Positions 6,886-14,789 of a stretch of 20,323 nucleotides of DNA are shown piece after piece. Made by a program: the position numbers and the translations under genes. The notes beneath the pieces were generated by a model. The model was given only the letters and a program-made list of their open reading frames with translations, did no database searches and was not told the DNA's origin. Numbering within the stretch: the stretch's first letter is position 1; each line of letters begins with the position of its first letter. Source of the DNA: Christensenella sp. UBA5327 (lineage in GTDB: Bacteria; Bacillota; Clostridia; Christensenellales; Aristaeellaceae); the NCBI GenBank assembly GCA_002411105.1, contig DHQX01000012.1, positions 24,218-44,540 of the forward strand, written 5' to 3'.

Positions 6886-8916
6886 ATGAAAGAGATGACC
6901 GCAGCGAACCTGCGCAGCCTGTTTATCGAGTTCTTTGTGGATCATGGCCACACGGTGATCCCCTCGGCCAGCCTGATCCCGGAGAATGACCCCACGGTGC
7001 TGTTTACCACCGCCGGCATGCACCCCCTGGTGCCCTATTTGATGGGGCAGACCCACCCGGCGGGCAAGCGCCTGGTGAATGTGCAGAAATGCGTGCGCAC
7101 CGGCGATATTGACGACGTGGGCGATAAAAGCCACCTCACCTTCTTTGAGATGCTGGGCAACTGGAGCCTGGGGGACTATTTCAAGAAAGAGATGATCCCC
7201 TGGAGCTGGGAGTTTCTGACCAGCCCCCAATACCTGGGGCTTGACCCCAACACCCTGGCCTTTTCGGTCTTTGAGGGGGATGAAAACGCCCCCCGGGACC
7301 AGGAGAGCTTTGACCTGTGGGTGAAGGCTGGCGCCAAGCCAGAGCAGATATACTTCCTGCCCAAGGCATACAACTGGTGGGGCCCCGCCGGGCAGACCGG
7401 CCCCTGCGGGCCTGACACCGAGATGTTTGTGGTGAAGGATCAGGCGCCCTGCGGGCCGGACTGTAGCCCCGCCTGCGACTGCGGGCGCTACCTTGAGATC
7501 TGGAACGACGTGTTCATGCAGTATGAGAAGCTGGCGGACGGCAGCTATGTGCCGCTCAAGCACCAGAACGTGGACACCGGCATGGGGCTTGAGCGCACCA
7601 TCTCTGTGCTGACCGGCAAGGATTCGGTGTACGAGACCGACTTGTTTGCCGGTATCATCGCGAAAATCGAGGAGCTCTCCGGCAAGCGCTATCAGGGGGC
7701 GGATGAGGAGACCCTGAAGGCTTTCCGCATCATCGCCGACCATCTGCGCACCGCCACCTTCATCCTGGGGGATACCCGGGGCGTCTCCCCCTCCAATGTG
7801 GACCAGGGCTATGTCTTAAGGCGGCTCATCCGCCGCGCCGTGCGCCACGGCATGGGCATTGACATGCCCGAGGGCTTCACCGCCGATATCGCCATGGTCA
7901 TCATCGACCAGTATTATACGGTGTACCCGGAGCTGAAGGACAACCGCTCCTTTGTGCTGGAGCAGCTGCTGCTGGAGGAGAAGCGCTTTGCCCGCACCCT
8001 CAGGCAGGGGGTGAGGGAGTTTGAGAAGATGCTCTTCAGGATGGAGGATTCCATCGCCAAGATGGACGCCTTCAAGAATCAGCTGCGCGACACCATGTTC
8101 AAGGAGGAGGACCTGGCCCGCCTGGCCCAGGCCCGGGAGGCGATGAAGAGCATCGGCTCCACCCTCAGGCCCACCCCCGAGGCCCAGGCCTTTATGCAGG
8201 AGCTGAATGAGGTGGCAAAGGCCGTGGACACCATCAAGGCCTTCAAGGGCAAGATGGACACCAGGCTGAAGGGGCTTAAGACCATCGCCGGCCGGGATGC
8301 CTTCAAGCTCTATGACACCTATGGCTTCCCGGTGGAGATCACCATGGAGATGGCCAGGGAGCGGGGGCTAGCGGTGGATGAAAAAGACTTTGAGGAGCGT
8401 TTTCGACAGCACCAGAAGGCCAGCCAGGCCGGGGCCGAGCACCGGTTCAGGGGTGGGCTTGCCGACAGCAGCGAGCAGACCACCCGGCTGCACACCGCCA
8501 CCCACCTGCTGCAGGCGGCTCTCCGGAAGGTGCTGGGGGATGAGGTGGGCCAGAAGGGCTCCAACATCACCGCTGAGCGCCTGCGGTTTGACTTCACCTT
8601 TGGGCGCAAGATGACGCCTGAGGAAGTCCAGGAGGTGGAGCGCCTGGTGAACCAGTCCATCAAGGCCGACGCCCCCATCACCATGGAGGAGATGACGGTG
8701 GAGGAGGCCAAAGCCCAGGGCGCCATCGGTCTTTTTGAGGAGCGCTACGGCGACAAGGTGCGGGTGTACACCATGGGGGATTTCTCCAAGGAGGTCTGCG
8801 GAGGGCCCCATGTGGCGCGCACCGGGGAACTGGGCAGCTTCAAGATCCAGAAGGAGGAGAGCTCCTCCGCCGGGGTCAGGCGCATCCGGGCCACGGTGGG
8901 CGAGCCCACCGCATAA
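6886..8916 (+). CDS. Short-form alanyl-tRNA synthetase without barrel and C-Ala domains, with an extra insertion
   Basis: A 676-residue protein. The class II core is clear: FTTAGMHPLVPY, VQKCVRTGDIDDVGD, FFEMLGNWSLGDYF and motif 3 GMGLER (G232-R237). The tRNA-recognition part (RRLIRRAVRHG) and editing domain are present, with putative zinc/editing ligands H536 and H540 (HTATH) and C638 and H642 (CGGPH). Canonical bacterial AlaRS is about 870 residues. Here the roughly 100-residue beta-barrel before the editing core is reduced to a short linker and the C-Ala/dimerisation part is absent. An insertion of about 65-80 helical, charged residues (about 383-465) precedes AFKLYDTYGFP. The wording (GAEHRFRGGLADSSE, KEESSSAGVRRI) resembles, from memory, short AlaRS of CPR bacteria. 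ATG 6886 is chosen because GGAG lies 6 bases upstream; an in-frame TTG at 6865 lacks this. It may be a real synthetase, an accessory copy or a trans-editing factor. Confidence 0.9.
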   Translation: MKEMTAANLRSLFIEFFVDHGHTVIPSASLIPENDPTVLFTTAGMHPLVPYLMGQTHPAGKRLVNVQKCVRTGDIDDVGDKSHLTFFEMLGNWSLGDYFKKEMIPWSWEFLTSPQYLGLDPNTLAFSVFEGDENAPRDQESFDLWVKAGAKPEQIYFLPKAYNWWGPAGQTGPCGPDTEMFVVKDQAPCGPDCSPACDCGRYLEIWNDVFMQYEKLADGSYVPLKHQNVDTGMGLERTISVLTGKDSVYETDLFAGIIAKIEELSGKRYQGADEETLKAFRIIADHLRTATFILGDTRGVSPSNVDQGYVLRRLIRRAVRHGMGIDMPEGFTADIAMVIIDQYYTVYPELKDNRSFVLEQLLLEEKRFARTLRQGVREFEKMLFRMEDSIAKMDAFKNQLRDTMFKEEDLARLAQAREAMKSIGSTLRPTPEAQAFMQELNEVAKAVDTIKAFKGKMDTRLKGLKTIAGRDAFKLYDTYGFPVEITMEMARERGLAVDEKDFEERFRQHQKASQAGAEHRFRGGLADSSEQTTRLHTATHLLQAALRKVLGDEVGQKGSNITAERLRFDFTFGRKMTPEEVQEVERLVNQSIKADAPITMEEMTVEEAKAQGAIGLFEERYGDKVRVYTMGDFSKEVCGGPHVARTGELGSFKIQKEESSSAGVRRIRATVGEPTA

Positions 8917-8950
8917 CAGGGCGGGCGAAGCCCATACAAGGAGAATAGCA

Positions 8951-10294
8951 ATGAAAAAGGCACGCGTCCTTTGTTTCACGCTGATTGCCCTCATCGGATT
9001 GTTCCCCCTTGCCCAGGGGGAACAACCCATTTTGCACCGCTATGCCTGGCAGGGGGATATGGCGATTTTTCTGGGTGAGAATAGGCGCTTTGGGCTTATC
9101 AACCGGGATGGCGTGGTGCTGGTGCCCGCGCAATATGACCTGATCAGCCCGTTTTGGGATGGGGTTGCGCTGGTGTTTGAAGGAAACAAGCAGGGCCTGC
9201 TCTCTCAAACCGGCGTTCTCATCAGCCCGCCCCAGTGGGATCAGGTGAGCGACTTTGCGGATGGCCTGGCGGTGATCATCCAGAATGGCAAGCAGGGCTG
9301 TATCAATGACGCGGGTGAGGTGATCAGCCCGCCTCAGTGGGATCGGGTGATGACTTTCAGTGATGGGCTGGCGGTGGTGGAGCAGGGCGGGCTATCAGGC
9401 GCCATTGACCCATCGGGCAAGGTTGTCATCCCGGTCAAGTACGAGCGGCTCTACCCCTTTTCTGAGGGATTGGCCCGTTTTTTTGAAAACGGGAAAAGCG
9501 GCTATATCAACCAGCAGGGCGAAGTGGTGATACCGCCCGTGCTCCAATATGGGGATCAGTTTTCAGGCGGCGCAGCCGGTGTGTTGTGGGATCAGGACAA
9601 GCGGGCAGGCTACCTGAACACCCAGGGCGAGGCGATCATTGACAGCGTCAAGCCCCAAGAAGGCGTTAGTCAGTGGGCATGGCAGGGGGATGTCGCATAT
9701 TATATGGATCCCCAGGGGAAAATCGGCCTAGTGAACCGGGCGGGAGAGCAGCTGATTCCTGCGCGGTATGACGGGGTTTATCCTTTCAAAGATGGCGTGG
9801 CCAAGGTGTATGAACAAGGGCAATATGGCCTGATTGCCCAGGATGGCAGCATCCTGATCGAGCCCCAGTGGGATAAAATTGACAAATTCTCACAAGGCAT
9901 GGCGCTGATTGAGAAGGACAAAAAGTTTGGGTTTATCAACCAAAAGGGCGAGGTAATTATGCCGCCCCAGTGGAGCCTGATGGCGGATTTTGAAGACGGG
10001 CTGGCCGCTGTGATCCAGGATGACTTCAAAATGGGCTATATTAACAAAACCGGGGATATGGTGGTACCTGCCAAGTGGGATGAGGTGGGCAGATTCCGGG
10101 ATGGTCTGGCCCGGTTTAAGGATAATGGGAAATATGGTTACCTCAATGGGCAAGGTGAAGTGGTCCATCCGGCGGTTTGGATGAGTGCTGGGGACTTCCG
10201 GGGCGGCCTGGCCTTGGTGCACTGGGCTGAAAATGTGGTGAGTGTCATCAACACCCAAGGGGAGATCGTCTTCGGCTATGTGCCAATGCCATAA
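8951..10294 (+). CDS. Secreted WG-repeat protein with two duplicated lobes
   Basis: A 447-residue protein. It begins with a signal peptide (MKKARVLCFTLIALIGLFPLAQG, no lipobox Cys), then about eleven WG-type repeats of 33-35 residues. Each follows the pattern [YF]G-[LYF]-I-N-x-x-G-x-x-[IV]-x-P-x-x-[WY]-[DE] ... F-x-[DE]-G-[LV]-A. The mature protein splits into two lobes. The segment starting RYAWQGDMA (about base 9041) recurs as QWAWQGDVA about 633 bp later (about 9674), each followed by five to six repeats. WG repeats form beta-propeller-like or solenoid scaffolds in secreted proteins and their ligand is unknown. AAGGAG (8938-8943) lies 7 bases before the ATG. The gene follows the AlaRS by 34 bp with no terminator seen. 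Its stop codon abuts an ATPase remnant. Confidence 0.88.
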   Translation: MKKARVLCFTLIALIGLFPLAQGEQPILHRYAWQGDMAIFLGENRRFGLINRDGVVLVPAQYDLISPFWDGVALVFEGNKQGLLSQTGVLISPPQWDQVSDFADGLAVIIQNGKQGCINDAGEVISPPQWDRVMTFSDGLAVVEQGGLSGAIDPSGKVVIPVKYERLYPFSEGLARFFENGKSGYINQQGEVVIPPVLQYGDQFSGGAAGVLWDQDKRAGYLNTQGEAIIDSVKPQEGVSQWAWQGDVAYYMDPQGKIGLVNRAGEQLIPARYDGVYPFKDGVAKVYEQGQYGLIAQDGSILIEPQWDKIDKFSQGMALIEKDKKFGFINQKGEVIMPPQWSLMADFEDGLAAVIQDDFKMGYINKTGDMVVPAKWDEVGRFRDGLARFKDNGKYGYLNGQGEVVHPAVWMSAGDFRGGLALVHWAENVVSVINTQGEIVFGYVPMP

Positions 10295-10573
10295 GCGGGA
10301 CATGCAAGGCGCAGGGGCTATCAGGTATCCGTGGGCGTGTTTGATGCTTATGAGGTGGATTTTGTCGCAGAAAACCAAAATGGCCGCCGCTATATCCAGG
10401 TGTGCCATTCCCTTGAGCTTGCCGAGGTCAGGCAGCGGGAATTGCGTCCATTGGCGCTTATCCGCGATGCCTATCCCAAGCTGGTCATTACCCGGGACCG
10501 GGCTGTGACAGGGGATATTGAGGGCATCCAAATTATTCCCGCAACTGATTTTTTGCTGGACACAGCGTACTGA
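10295..10573 (+). pseudogene. C-terminal remnant of a DUF4143-type ATPase
   Basis: Immediately after the WG-repeat stop, in the same frame, translation continues as GHARRRGYQVSVGVFDAYEV, then DFVAENQNGRRYIQV, a segment with RELRPLALIRDAYPK, and finally IEGIQIIPATDFLL. This matches the nuclease-like C-terminal DUF4143 half of AAA ATPases, where RRRGY...VDFVA...YIQV, the REL..L..I.D.YPK helix and the final GI..I...DFLL are characteristic. The family is normally about 400 residues; only about 93 codons remain and the whole ATPase domain is missing. No ATG with a good ribosome binding site begins it; GTG 10331 is the only plausible start, giving 80 residues. It is most simply a deletion remnant whose left breakpoint coincides with the end of the WG-repeat gene. 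The frame is intact, so the event may be recent or the fragment still expressed. Confidence 0.75.
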
Positions 10574-10590
10574 TACATCAGGAGCAAGCC

Positions 10591-11307
10591 ATGCACAGGA
10601 ATGAAAATCACCTCCAACATCAGGCCCTGGCCTTTCTGAATGAAAAACCCTTGCTTCGGGTGGCGCCCCTTTTTGCTTTTGACCGGGGCAGGGTGGAGAT
10701 CATGGCCCTCTTAAAGGATGGTTTGCTGTTTAAAGATCAGGATAGCGACATCGTGTTCCTCTGCGCTGACAGCGATGAAACGGCGCTTGATTTGCTTGAG
10801 GCGCTCACAGACTGTGATATCATGGTGTTTGAGCGGGTGAACCTGGACGGGCACATCCGTAAGCGCTATGGGTTTACCTGGCACACCCCGGTTTACAATA
10901 CCATCTATGAAAAAAAGACCCCGGTGCCGGTGGACCCGGATTTTACCCTGCGGCCGCTTTCCCTGGCGGACTACCCCTTGGTGCGTGCCCATTATGATCT
11001 GATTGGGGATGAAGGCCTGACATACCACCTGAAGCGGGGGGATATGCTGGGGGGCTATGTGGCAGGCGAGATGGTGGGCTTTATCGGAAGGCACGAGGAG
11101 GGCAGCATGGGCATGCTCTATGTGCTGCCTCAATACCGGAGGCGGGGCTATGCCTGGCAGCTGGAGGGGCATCTCATCAACCGGGTGCTGGCCTCAGGTG
11201 AGCGGGTGTTTGGCCAGGTGATTGTGGGCAACCACGCTTCCCTGGCGCTTCAGCGCAAGATGGGCATGACCATCTGCGAAGAGGTGACCAGTTGGATGGG
11301 AAAGTGA
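10591..11307 (+). CDS. GNAT family N-acetyltransferase
   Basis: A 238-residue protein. The C-terminal half (from about residue 115) is a GNAT fold: LRPLSLADYPLVRAHYD (beta1-alpha1), GGYVAGEMVGFIGRH (beta2-3), and MGMLYVLPQYRRRGYAW. In the last of these, the RRRGYA loop fits the acetyl-CoA pyrophosphate signature (Q/R-x-x-G-x-G/A). The final strand region is ASLALQRKMGM. The N-terminal half is less conserved and probably a partner domain, as in FR47-like acetyltransferases. The acceptor is unknown. AGGAG (10580-10584) is 6 bases before the ATG. It starts 17 bp after the ATPase remnant and 18 bp before the zinc-ribbon gene, suggesting a shared transcript. Confidence 0.85.
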   Translation: MHRNENHLQHQALAFLNEKPLLRVAPLFAFDRGRVEIMALLKDGLLFKDQDSDIVFLCADSDETALDLLEALTDCDIMVFERVNLDGHIRKRYGFTWHTPVYNTIYEKKTPVPVDPDFTLRPLSLADYPLVRAHYDLIGDEGLTYHLKRGDMLGGYVAGEMVGFIGRHEEGSMGMLYVLPQYRRRGYAWQLEGHLINRVLASGERVFGQVIVGNHASLALQRKMGMTICEEVTSWMGK

Positions 11308-11325
11308 CAGAAAGGTAAAAACAGC

Positions 11326-11784
11326 ATGAAACACGAGGAATTCAAGAATCACAAGGACATCTCCCCGGAGCGCAAATCGCTCTACTACGGCGGCATGGTG
11401 CTCACCGGGATCGGGCTGGTGATGTTCATTGGCGTGTTTATCGGTTTTGCGACTTCCTTTGGCGATTTCAACGTCATGGAAAACGGCACCGGCAATATTG
11501 TGTGGGCGGTGGTGGGCATGGTGCTCATCATCATAGGCAACGCCATGCGCGGCGTGGGCGCCAAGGGCTTGGCGGGCTCAGGCGTTCTTCTTGACCCGGA
11601 GAAGGCCCGGGAGGACCTGTCCCCCTACACCCACGCCGTGGGCGGCATGGTCAAGGACGCGGCCGAGGGCTTCCGGCAGGCCGGAGGCGAAGCGCAGGCG
11701 CCAATCAAGGTGCGCTGCGGGCATTGCCGCGCGCTTAACGATGAGGAGGACAAGTTCTGCGGCCAGTGCGGGAAGGCGCTCTAA
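11326..11784 (+). CDS. Small membrane protein with C-terminal zinc ribbon
   Basis: A 152-residue protein with two hydrophobic segments (about residues 21-43 and 56-76). A Gly-rich and amphipathic linker follows (DAAEGFRQAGG), then a C-terminal zinc ribbon with C131-x2-C134 and C145-x2-C148 (CGHCRALNDEEDKFCGQCGK). I do not recognise a named family. Zinc-ribbon membrane proteins of this kind are common in Firmicutes and usually unannotated. A short hairpin-like topology with the ribbon in the cytoplasm is likely. The gene follows the acetyltransferase closely with a weak GAAAGG site. The TATAAT box of the next gene starts 56 bp after its stop. Confidence 0.7.
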   Translation: MKHEEFKNHKDISPERKSLYYGGMVLTGIGLVMFIGVFIGFATSFGDFNVMENGTGNIVWAVVGMVLIIIGNAMRGVGAKGLAGSGVLLDPEKAREDLSPYTHAVGGMVKDAAEGFRQAGGEAQAPIKVRCGHCRALNDEEDKFCGQCGKAL

Positions 11785-11839
11785 GCCTTTCAGACAAATG
11801 TTCACAGAAACCGCATATTTCTTTTGATGCTGATGGGCG

Positions 11840-11845
11840 TATAAT
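11840..11845 (+). promoter_or_regulatory. -10 box (TATAAT) for the Mg2+ ATPase gene
   Basis: A perfect TATAAT at 11840-11845, 24 bp before the start codon region. The best -35 at 16-18 bp spacing is poor (ATTTCT/TTTCTT), so an activator may be needed. The leader is too short (under 25 bases) to hold an Mg2+ riboswitch of the M-box or mgtA type. Confidence 0.5.
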
Positions 11846-11868
11846 GGGTCCATCAGGAGGGCTTGGCT

Positions 11869-14400
11869 ATGGATAGGCAAACGGCGTTCTGGGCGCGGGA
11901 AGCGGATGAGGTGCTGGAGGAGCTGGGCCTAAGCCGGGATGGGCTCACCAGCGCCCAGGCGCAAGCGCGGCTCAATCAGTATGGCCCCAACCGCCTGTCA
12001 AAAAAGCGGCACAAGGGGCCGCTTACGCTTTTTTTGGGGCAATTTAAAAGCCCCATCACGCTGATTCTGCTGTTTGCCACGGCCATTTCCCTTGTGGTGC
12101 ATGATTACGCGGATTCGGTGATCATCCTGGTGATTGTGCTCATCAGCGCCCTGCTGGGCTTTTTTCAGGAGTATAACGCGGGAAACGCGGTAAAAAAGCT
12201 GCTTGACATCGTGCGGGTGAAAACCCGCCTGCGCCGGGACGGGCAGGATGTGGAGCTGCCGGTGGAGGATGTGGTGCCGGGCGACATCGTGAGCCTGACC
12301 GCCGGCGACATGATCCCGGCTGACGCGCTGCTGCTTAAGAGCAATGCGCTAATGGTGGATGAATCAAGCCTCACCGGCGAGAGCTTTCCGGCTGAGAAAT
12401 CGCCCGGCAAATCTGCCGAGGGCAGCCCCATCGCCCAGCGCACGGGCGCTGTGTTCATGGGCACCCATGTGATCAGCGGCCAGGGCGAGGCTCTGGTGGT
12501 GCGCACCGGGAGCGACACCGAATTTGGCGCCATCGCCGCCCGCCTGGGCCACCAGGAGAGCGAGACCGACTTTGAGCGCGGGGTGCGCCGGTTTGGAAGC
12601 CTTTTGATGGAGATCACGGTGTTGCTGCTCATGGCCATTTTTGTGATCAACATGTTCCTGGGCAAGCCCGTGCTTGATTCCTTCATGTTTTCCCTGGCGC
12701 TGGCGGTGGGCATGACGCCCCAGCTTTTGCCCGCCATCATCAGCGTGAACCTGTCCCGGGGCGCCAAGGAGATGGCCCGGCAAAAGGTGATCGTTAAAAA
12801 ACTGTCCGCCATTGAGGACTTTGGCACCATGCAGGTGCTGTGCTCTGACAAGACCGGCACCATCACCCAGGGCAAGGTCACCCTGGACATGGCGGCTGAT
12901 ATTCATGGGCAGCCAAGTGACCTGGTGGCGCTTTGCGCCTTCCTCAACGCCCGCTTCCAGAGCAGCTACCAAAACCAGATCGACCAGGCCATTCTCCAGG
13001 CCTTGCCCCATGAAGCTGCGGATTATGCCAAAATCGGCGAGATCCCCTACGACTTTTTGACAAGGCGCATGGGGGTGATGCTGGGGACACCCGCAAACTC
13101 CCCCTTTGGGGAAGGGCGCGTGCTGATTGTAAAGGGCGCTGTTAAAAACCTGCTGGAGGCCTGTGACAAGGCGCTGGATGAAAACCGCCAGGCCCAGCCC
13201 ATCGCCCTTCTGAAGCCTGCCATTTTAGAGCAGTTTGAAGCCTTCAGCCAGGCGGGCAGCCGGGCGCTGGGGGTGGCCTGGAAGGCGCTGGGCGATGACT
13301 ACGCGGGGGAGCGGGGGGAGCAGGGGCTCACCTTCGCTGGGTTCCTGAGCCTGTCAGACCCGCTCAAGCCCGGCATTGCGGACACCATCGCCCAGCTGCG
13401 GGGCCTGGGGGTGGCGCTTAAAATCATCACCGGGGATAACCGCCTGATCGCGGCCCATATCGCACAGCAGCTGGGCCTTTCGCCAGACAGGGTGATCAAT
13501 GGCGAGGAGATTGACCAGATGAGCGACAGCGCCCTGGTGAAAAACGCCGCTGACGCCATGATCTTTGCCGAGATTGCCCCCAACCAGAAGGAGCGCATCA
13601 TCCTGGCGCTCAAAAAGGGCGGCCAGGTGGTGGGCTATATGGGGGACGGCATCAACGACGCCTCAGCCCTGCACGCAGCGGATGTGGGCATCTCGGTGGA
13701 CACGGCGGCCGATGTGGCCAAGGACGCGGCCACCATTGTGCTGATGGCGCAGGACTTGAAGGTGCTGATCGCGGGTGTCAGGGAGGGGCGAAAAACCTTT
13801 GCCAACACCATGAAGTATGTGTTCATGGCCACCTCGGCCAACTTTGGCAACATGTTTTCCATGGCGGGCGCCTCGCTGTTCCTGCCCTTTTTGCCCCTGC
13901 GCTCCACCCAGGTGCTGCTGACCAACCTGCTCACTGATTTTCCCGAAATGCAAATCGCCGCTGACCGGGTGGATGAGGAGATGCTCACCCGCGCCCAGCG
14001 CTGGAACCTGGGGTTTATCAAGCGGTTCATGCTGATGTTTGGCAGCCTCAGCTCGGTGTTTGATTATCTGACTTTTGCGGTGCTGCTGCTCATCTTCCGC
14101 GCGGATGAGACCATGTTTCAGACCGGCTGGTTCACCGAATCGGTGATCTCAGCGGCCACGATAGTCTTTGTGGTGCGAAGCAGGAAGCCTCTGGGCCAAA
14201 GCCGCCCCGGGCGGGGGCTTAGCGTGGCCACCATGCTGGTGGTGCTTGCCACCCTGGCCCTGCCCTATACGCCTCTGGCGCCCATCCTGGGCTTCGCCCC
14301 CCTGCCCTGGCAGGTGCTGCTGGCGATCTTCGCCGTGGTGGCGCTGTATGTCCTCTCAGGTGAGGCTTTGAAACGGGCTTTTTACCGGAAGATTGGTTAG
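11869..14400 (+). CDS. P-type ATPase, MgtA/MgtB-type magnesium transporter
   Basis: An 843-residue P3-type ATPase that imports Mg2+. Seen in order: N-terminal cation-ATPase domain (LTSAQAQARLNQYGPNRL), TM1-2 (about residues 55-100), actuator loop TGES (169-172), and TM4 motif MTPQLLPAI. Then come phosphorylation motif DKTGTI with D327, hinge GDGIND (592-597), and ISVDTAADVAKDAATIVL, which is typical of MgtA/MgtB. The C-terminal transmembrane bundle contains TNLLTDFPEM. The phosphorylation motif has Ile where Leu is usual (DKTGTLT), a mild change. Start choice: AGGAGG (11855-11860) is 8 bases before ATG 11869 but only 2 before the in-frame TTG at 11863. It converges with the next gene, the stops only 2 bp apart. 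Regulation by Mg2+ is expected for the family but not visible here. Confidence 0.92.
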   Translation: MDRQTAFWAREADEVLEELGLSRDGLTSAQAQARLNQYGPNRLSKKRHKGPLTLFLGQFKSPITLILLFATAISLVVHDYADSVIILVIVLISALLGFFQEYNAGNAVKKLLDIVRVKTRLRRDGQDVELPVEDVVPGDIVSLTAGDMIPADALLLKSNALMVDESSLTGESFPAEKSPGKSAEGSPIAQRTGAVFMGTHVISGQGEALVVRTGSDTEFGAIAARLGHQESETDFERGVRRFGSLLMEITVLLLMAIFVINMFLGKPVLDSFMFSLALAVGMTPQLLPAIISVNLSRGAKEMARQKVIVKKLSAIEDFGTMQVLCSDKTGTITQGKVTLDMAADIHGQPSDLVALCAFLNARFQSSYQNQIDQAILQALPHEAADYAKIGEIPYDFLTRRMGVMLGTPANSPFGEGRVLIVKGAVKNLLEACDKALDENRQAQPIALLKPAILEQFEAFSQAGSRALGVAWKALGDDYAGERGEQGLTFAGFLSLSDPLKPGIADTIAQLRGLGVALKIITGDNRLIAAHIAQQLGLSPDRVINGEEIDQMSDSALVKNAADAMIFAEIAPNQKERIILALKKGGQVVGYMGDGINDASALHAADVGISVDTAADVAKDAATIVLMAQDLKVLIAGVREGRKTFANTMKYVFMATSANFGNMFSMAGASLFLPFLPLRSTQVLLTNLLTDFPEMQIAADRVDEEMLTRAQRWNLGFIKRFMLMFGSLSSVFDYLTFAVLLLIFRADETMFQTGWFTESVISAATIVFVVRSRKPLGQSRPGRGLSVATMLVVLATLALPYTPLAPILGFAPLPWQVLLAIFAVVALYVLSGEALKRAFYRKIG

Positions 14401-14402
14401 GC

Positions 14403-14753
14403 CTAAAGCCTTTCCGCCCATTCCTTTTCCCTAAACCCCACCAGCACAAAGTCATCCCCCACCACAAGGGGGCGCTTCACCAGCATGCCGTCTGAGGAAA
14501 GCAGCGCCAGTTGCTCCTTTTCCGTCATCCCGTCCAGTTTGTCCTTCAGCCCCAGGGAGCGATAGGAAAGGCCGCTGGTGTTAAAAAACCGGCGCAGGGT
14601 CAGCCCGCTTTTCTGGTGCCAGTCGGCCAGTTCCTTTTCCGTTGGGTTTTCTTCCTTGATGTCCCGAAATTTATAGGCAATCCCGCTTTTGTCCAGCCAA
14701 ACCCTGGCCTTTTTGCAGGTGGAGCAGCCGGGGTAACAGATAAACGCTAGCAT
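14403..14753 (-). CDS. ArsC/Spx-fold thioredoxin-like protein (arsenate reductase family)
   Basis: A 116-residue protein of the ArsC/Spx/YffB fold. It has a CSTC motif (C10, C13 with the start at 14753) followed by KKARVWLDKSGI, a central FFNTSGLSYRSLGLKDKL segment, and the KRPLVV motif in which Arg and the cis-Pro form the anion or thiol-binding site. It is shorter than Spx (about 131 residues), so a reductase or redox protein of unknown substrate is more likely than a transcription regulator. True arsenate reduction cannot be asserted, as no other ars gene is near. Three consecutive ATG codons are possible starts (14759, 14756, 14753); the last has the best spacing, 8 bases, from AGAGG. Confidence 0.85.
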   Translation of the reverse strand: MLAFICYPGCSTCKKARVWLDKSGIAYKFRDIKEENPTEKELADWHQKSGLTLRRFFNTSGLSYRSLGLKDKLDGMTEKEQLALLSSDGMLVKRPLVVGDDFVLVGFREKEWAERL

Positions 14754-14789
14754 CATCATTTCCTCTGTAGAAATTTTTAAAGGAGGGGT

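Noticed and set aside
6796..7743. A 315-codon - strand frame opposite the AlaRS-like gene
   Set aside because: Antisense to invariant AlaRS motifs; no domain, no ribosome binding site.
11785..11868. Possible Mg2+-sensing riboswitch before the Mg2+ ATPase
   Set aside because: The TATAAT box leaves a leader under 25 bases, too short for any known Mg2+ riboswitch.
14403..14753. Calling the ArsC-like gene a true arsenate reductase or Spx regulator
   Set aside because: Fold and CxxC motif fit both, but there is no ars operon and the length is below that of Spx; a generic family call is safer.
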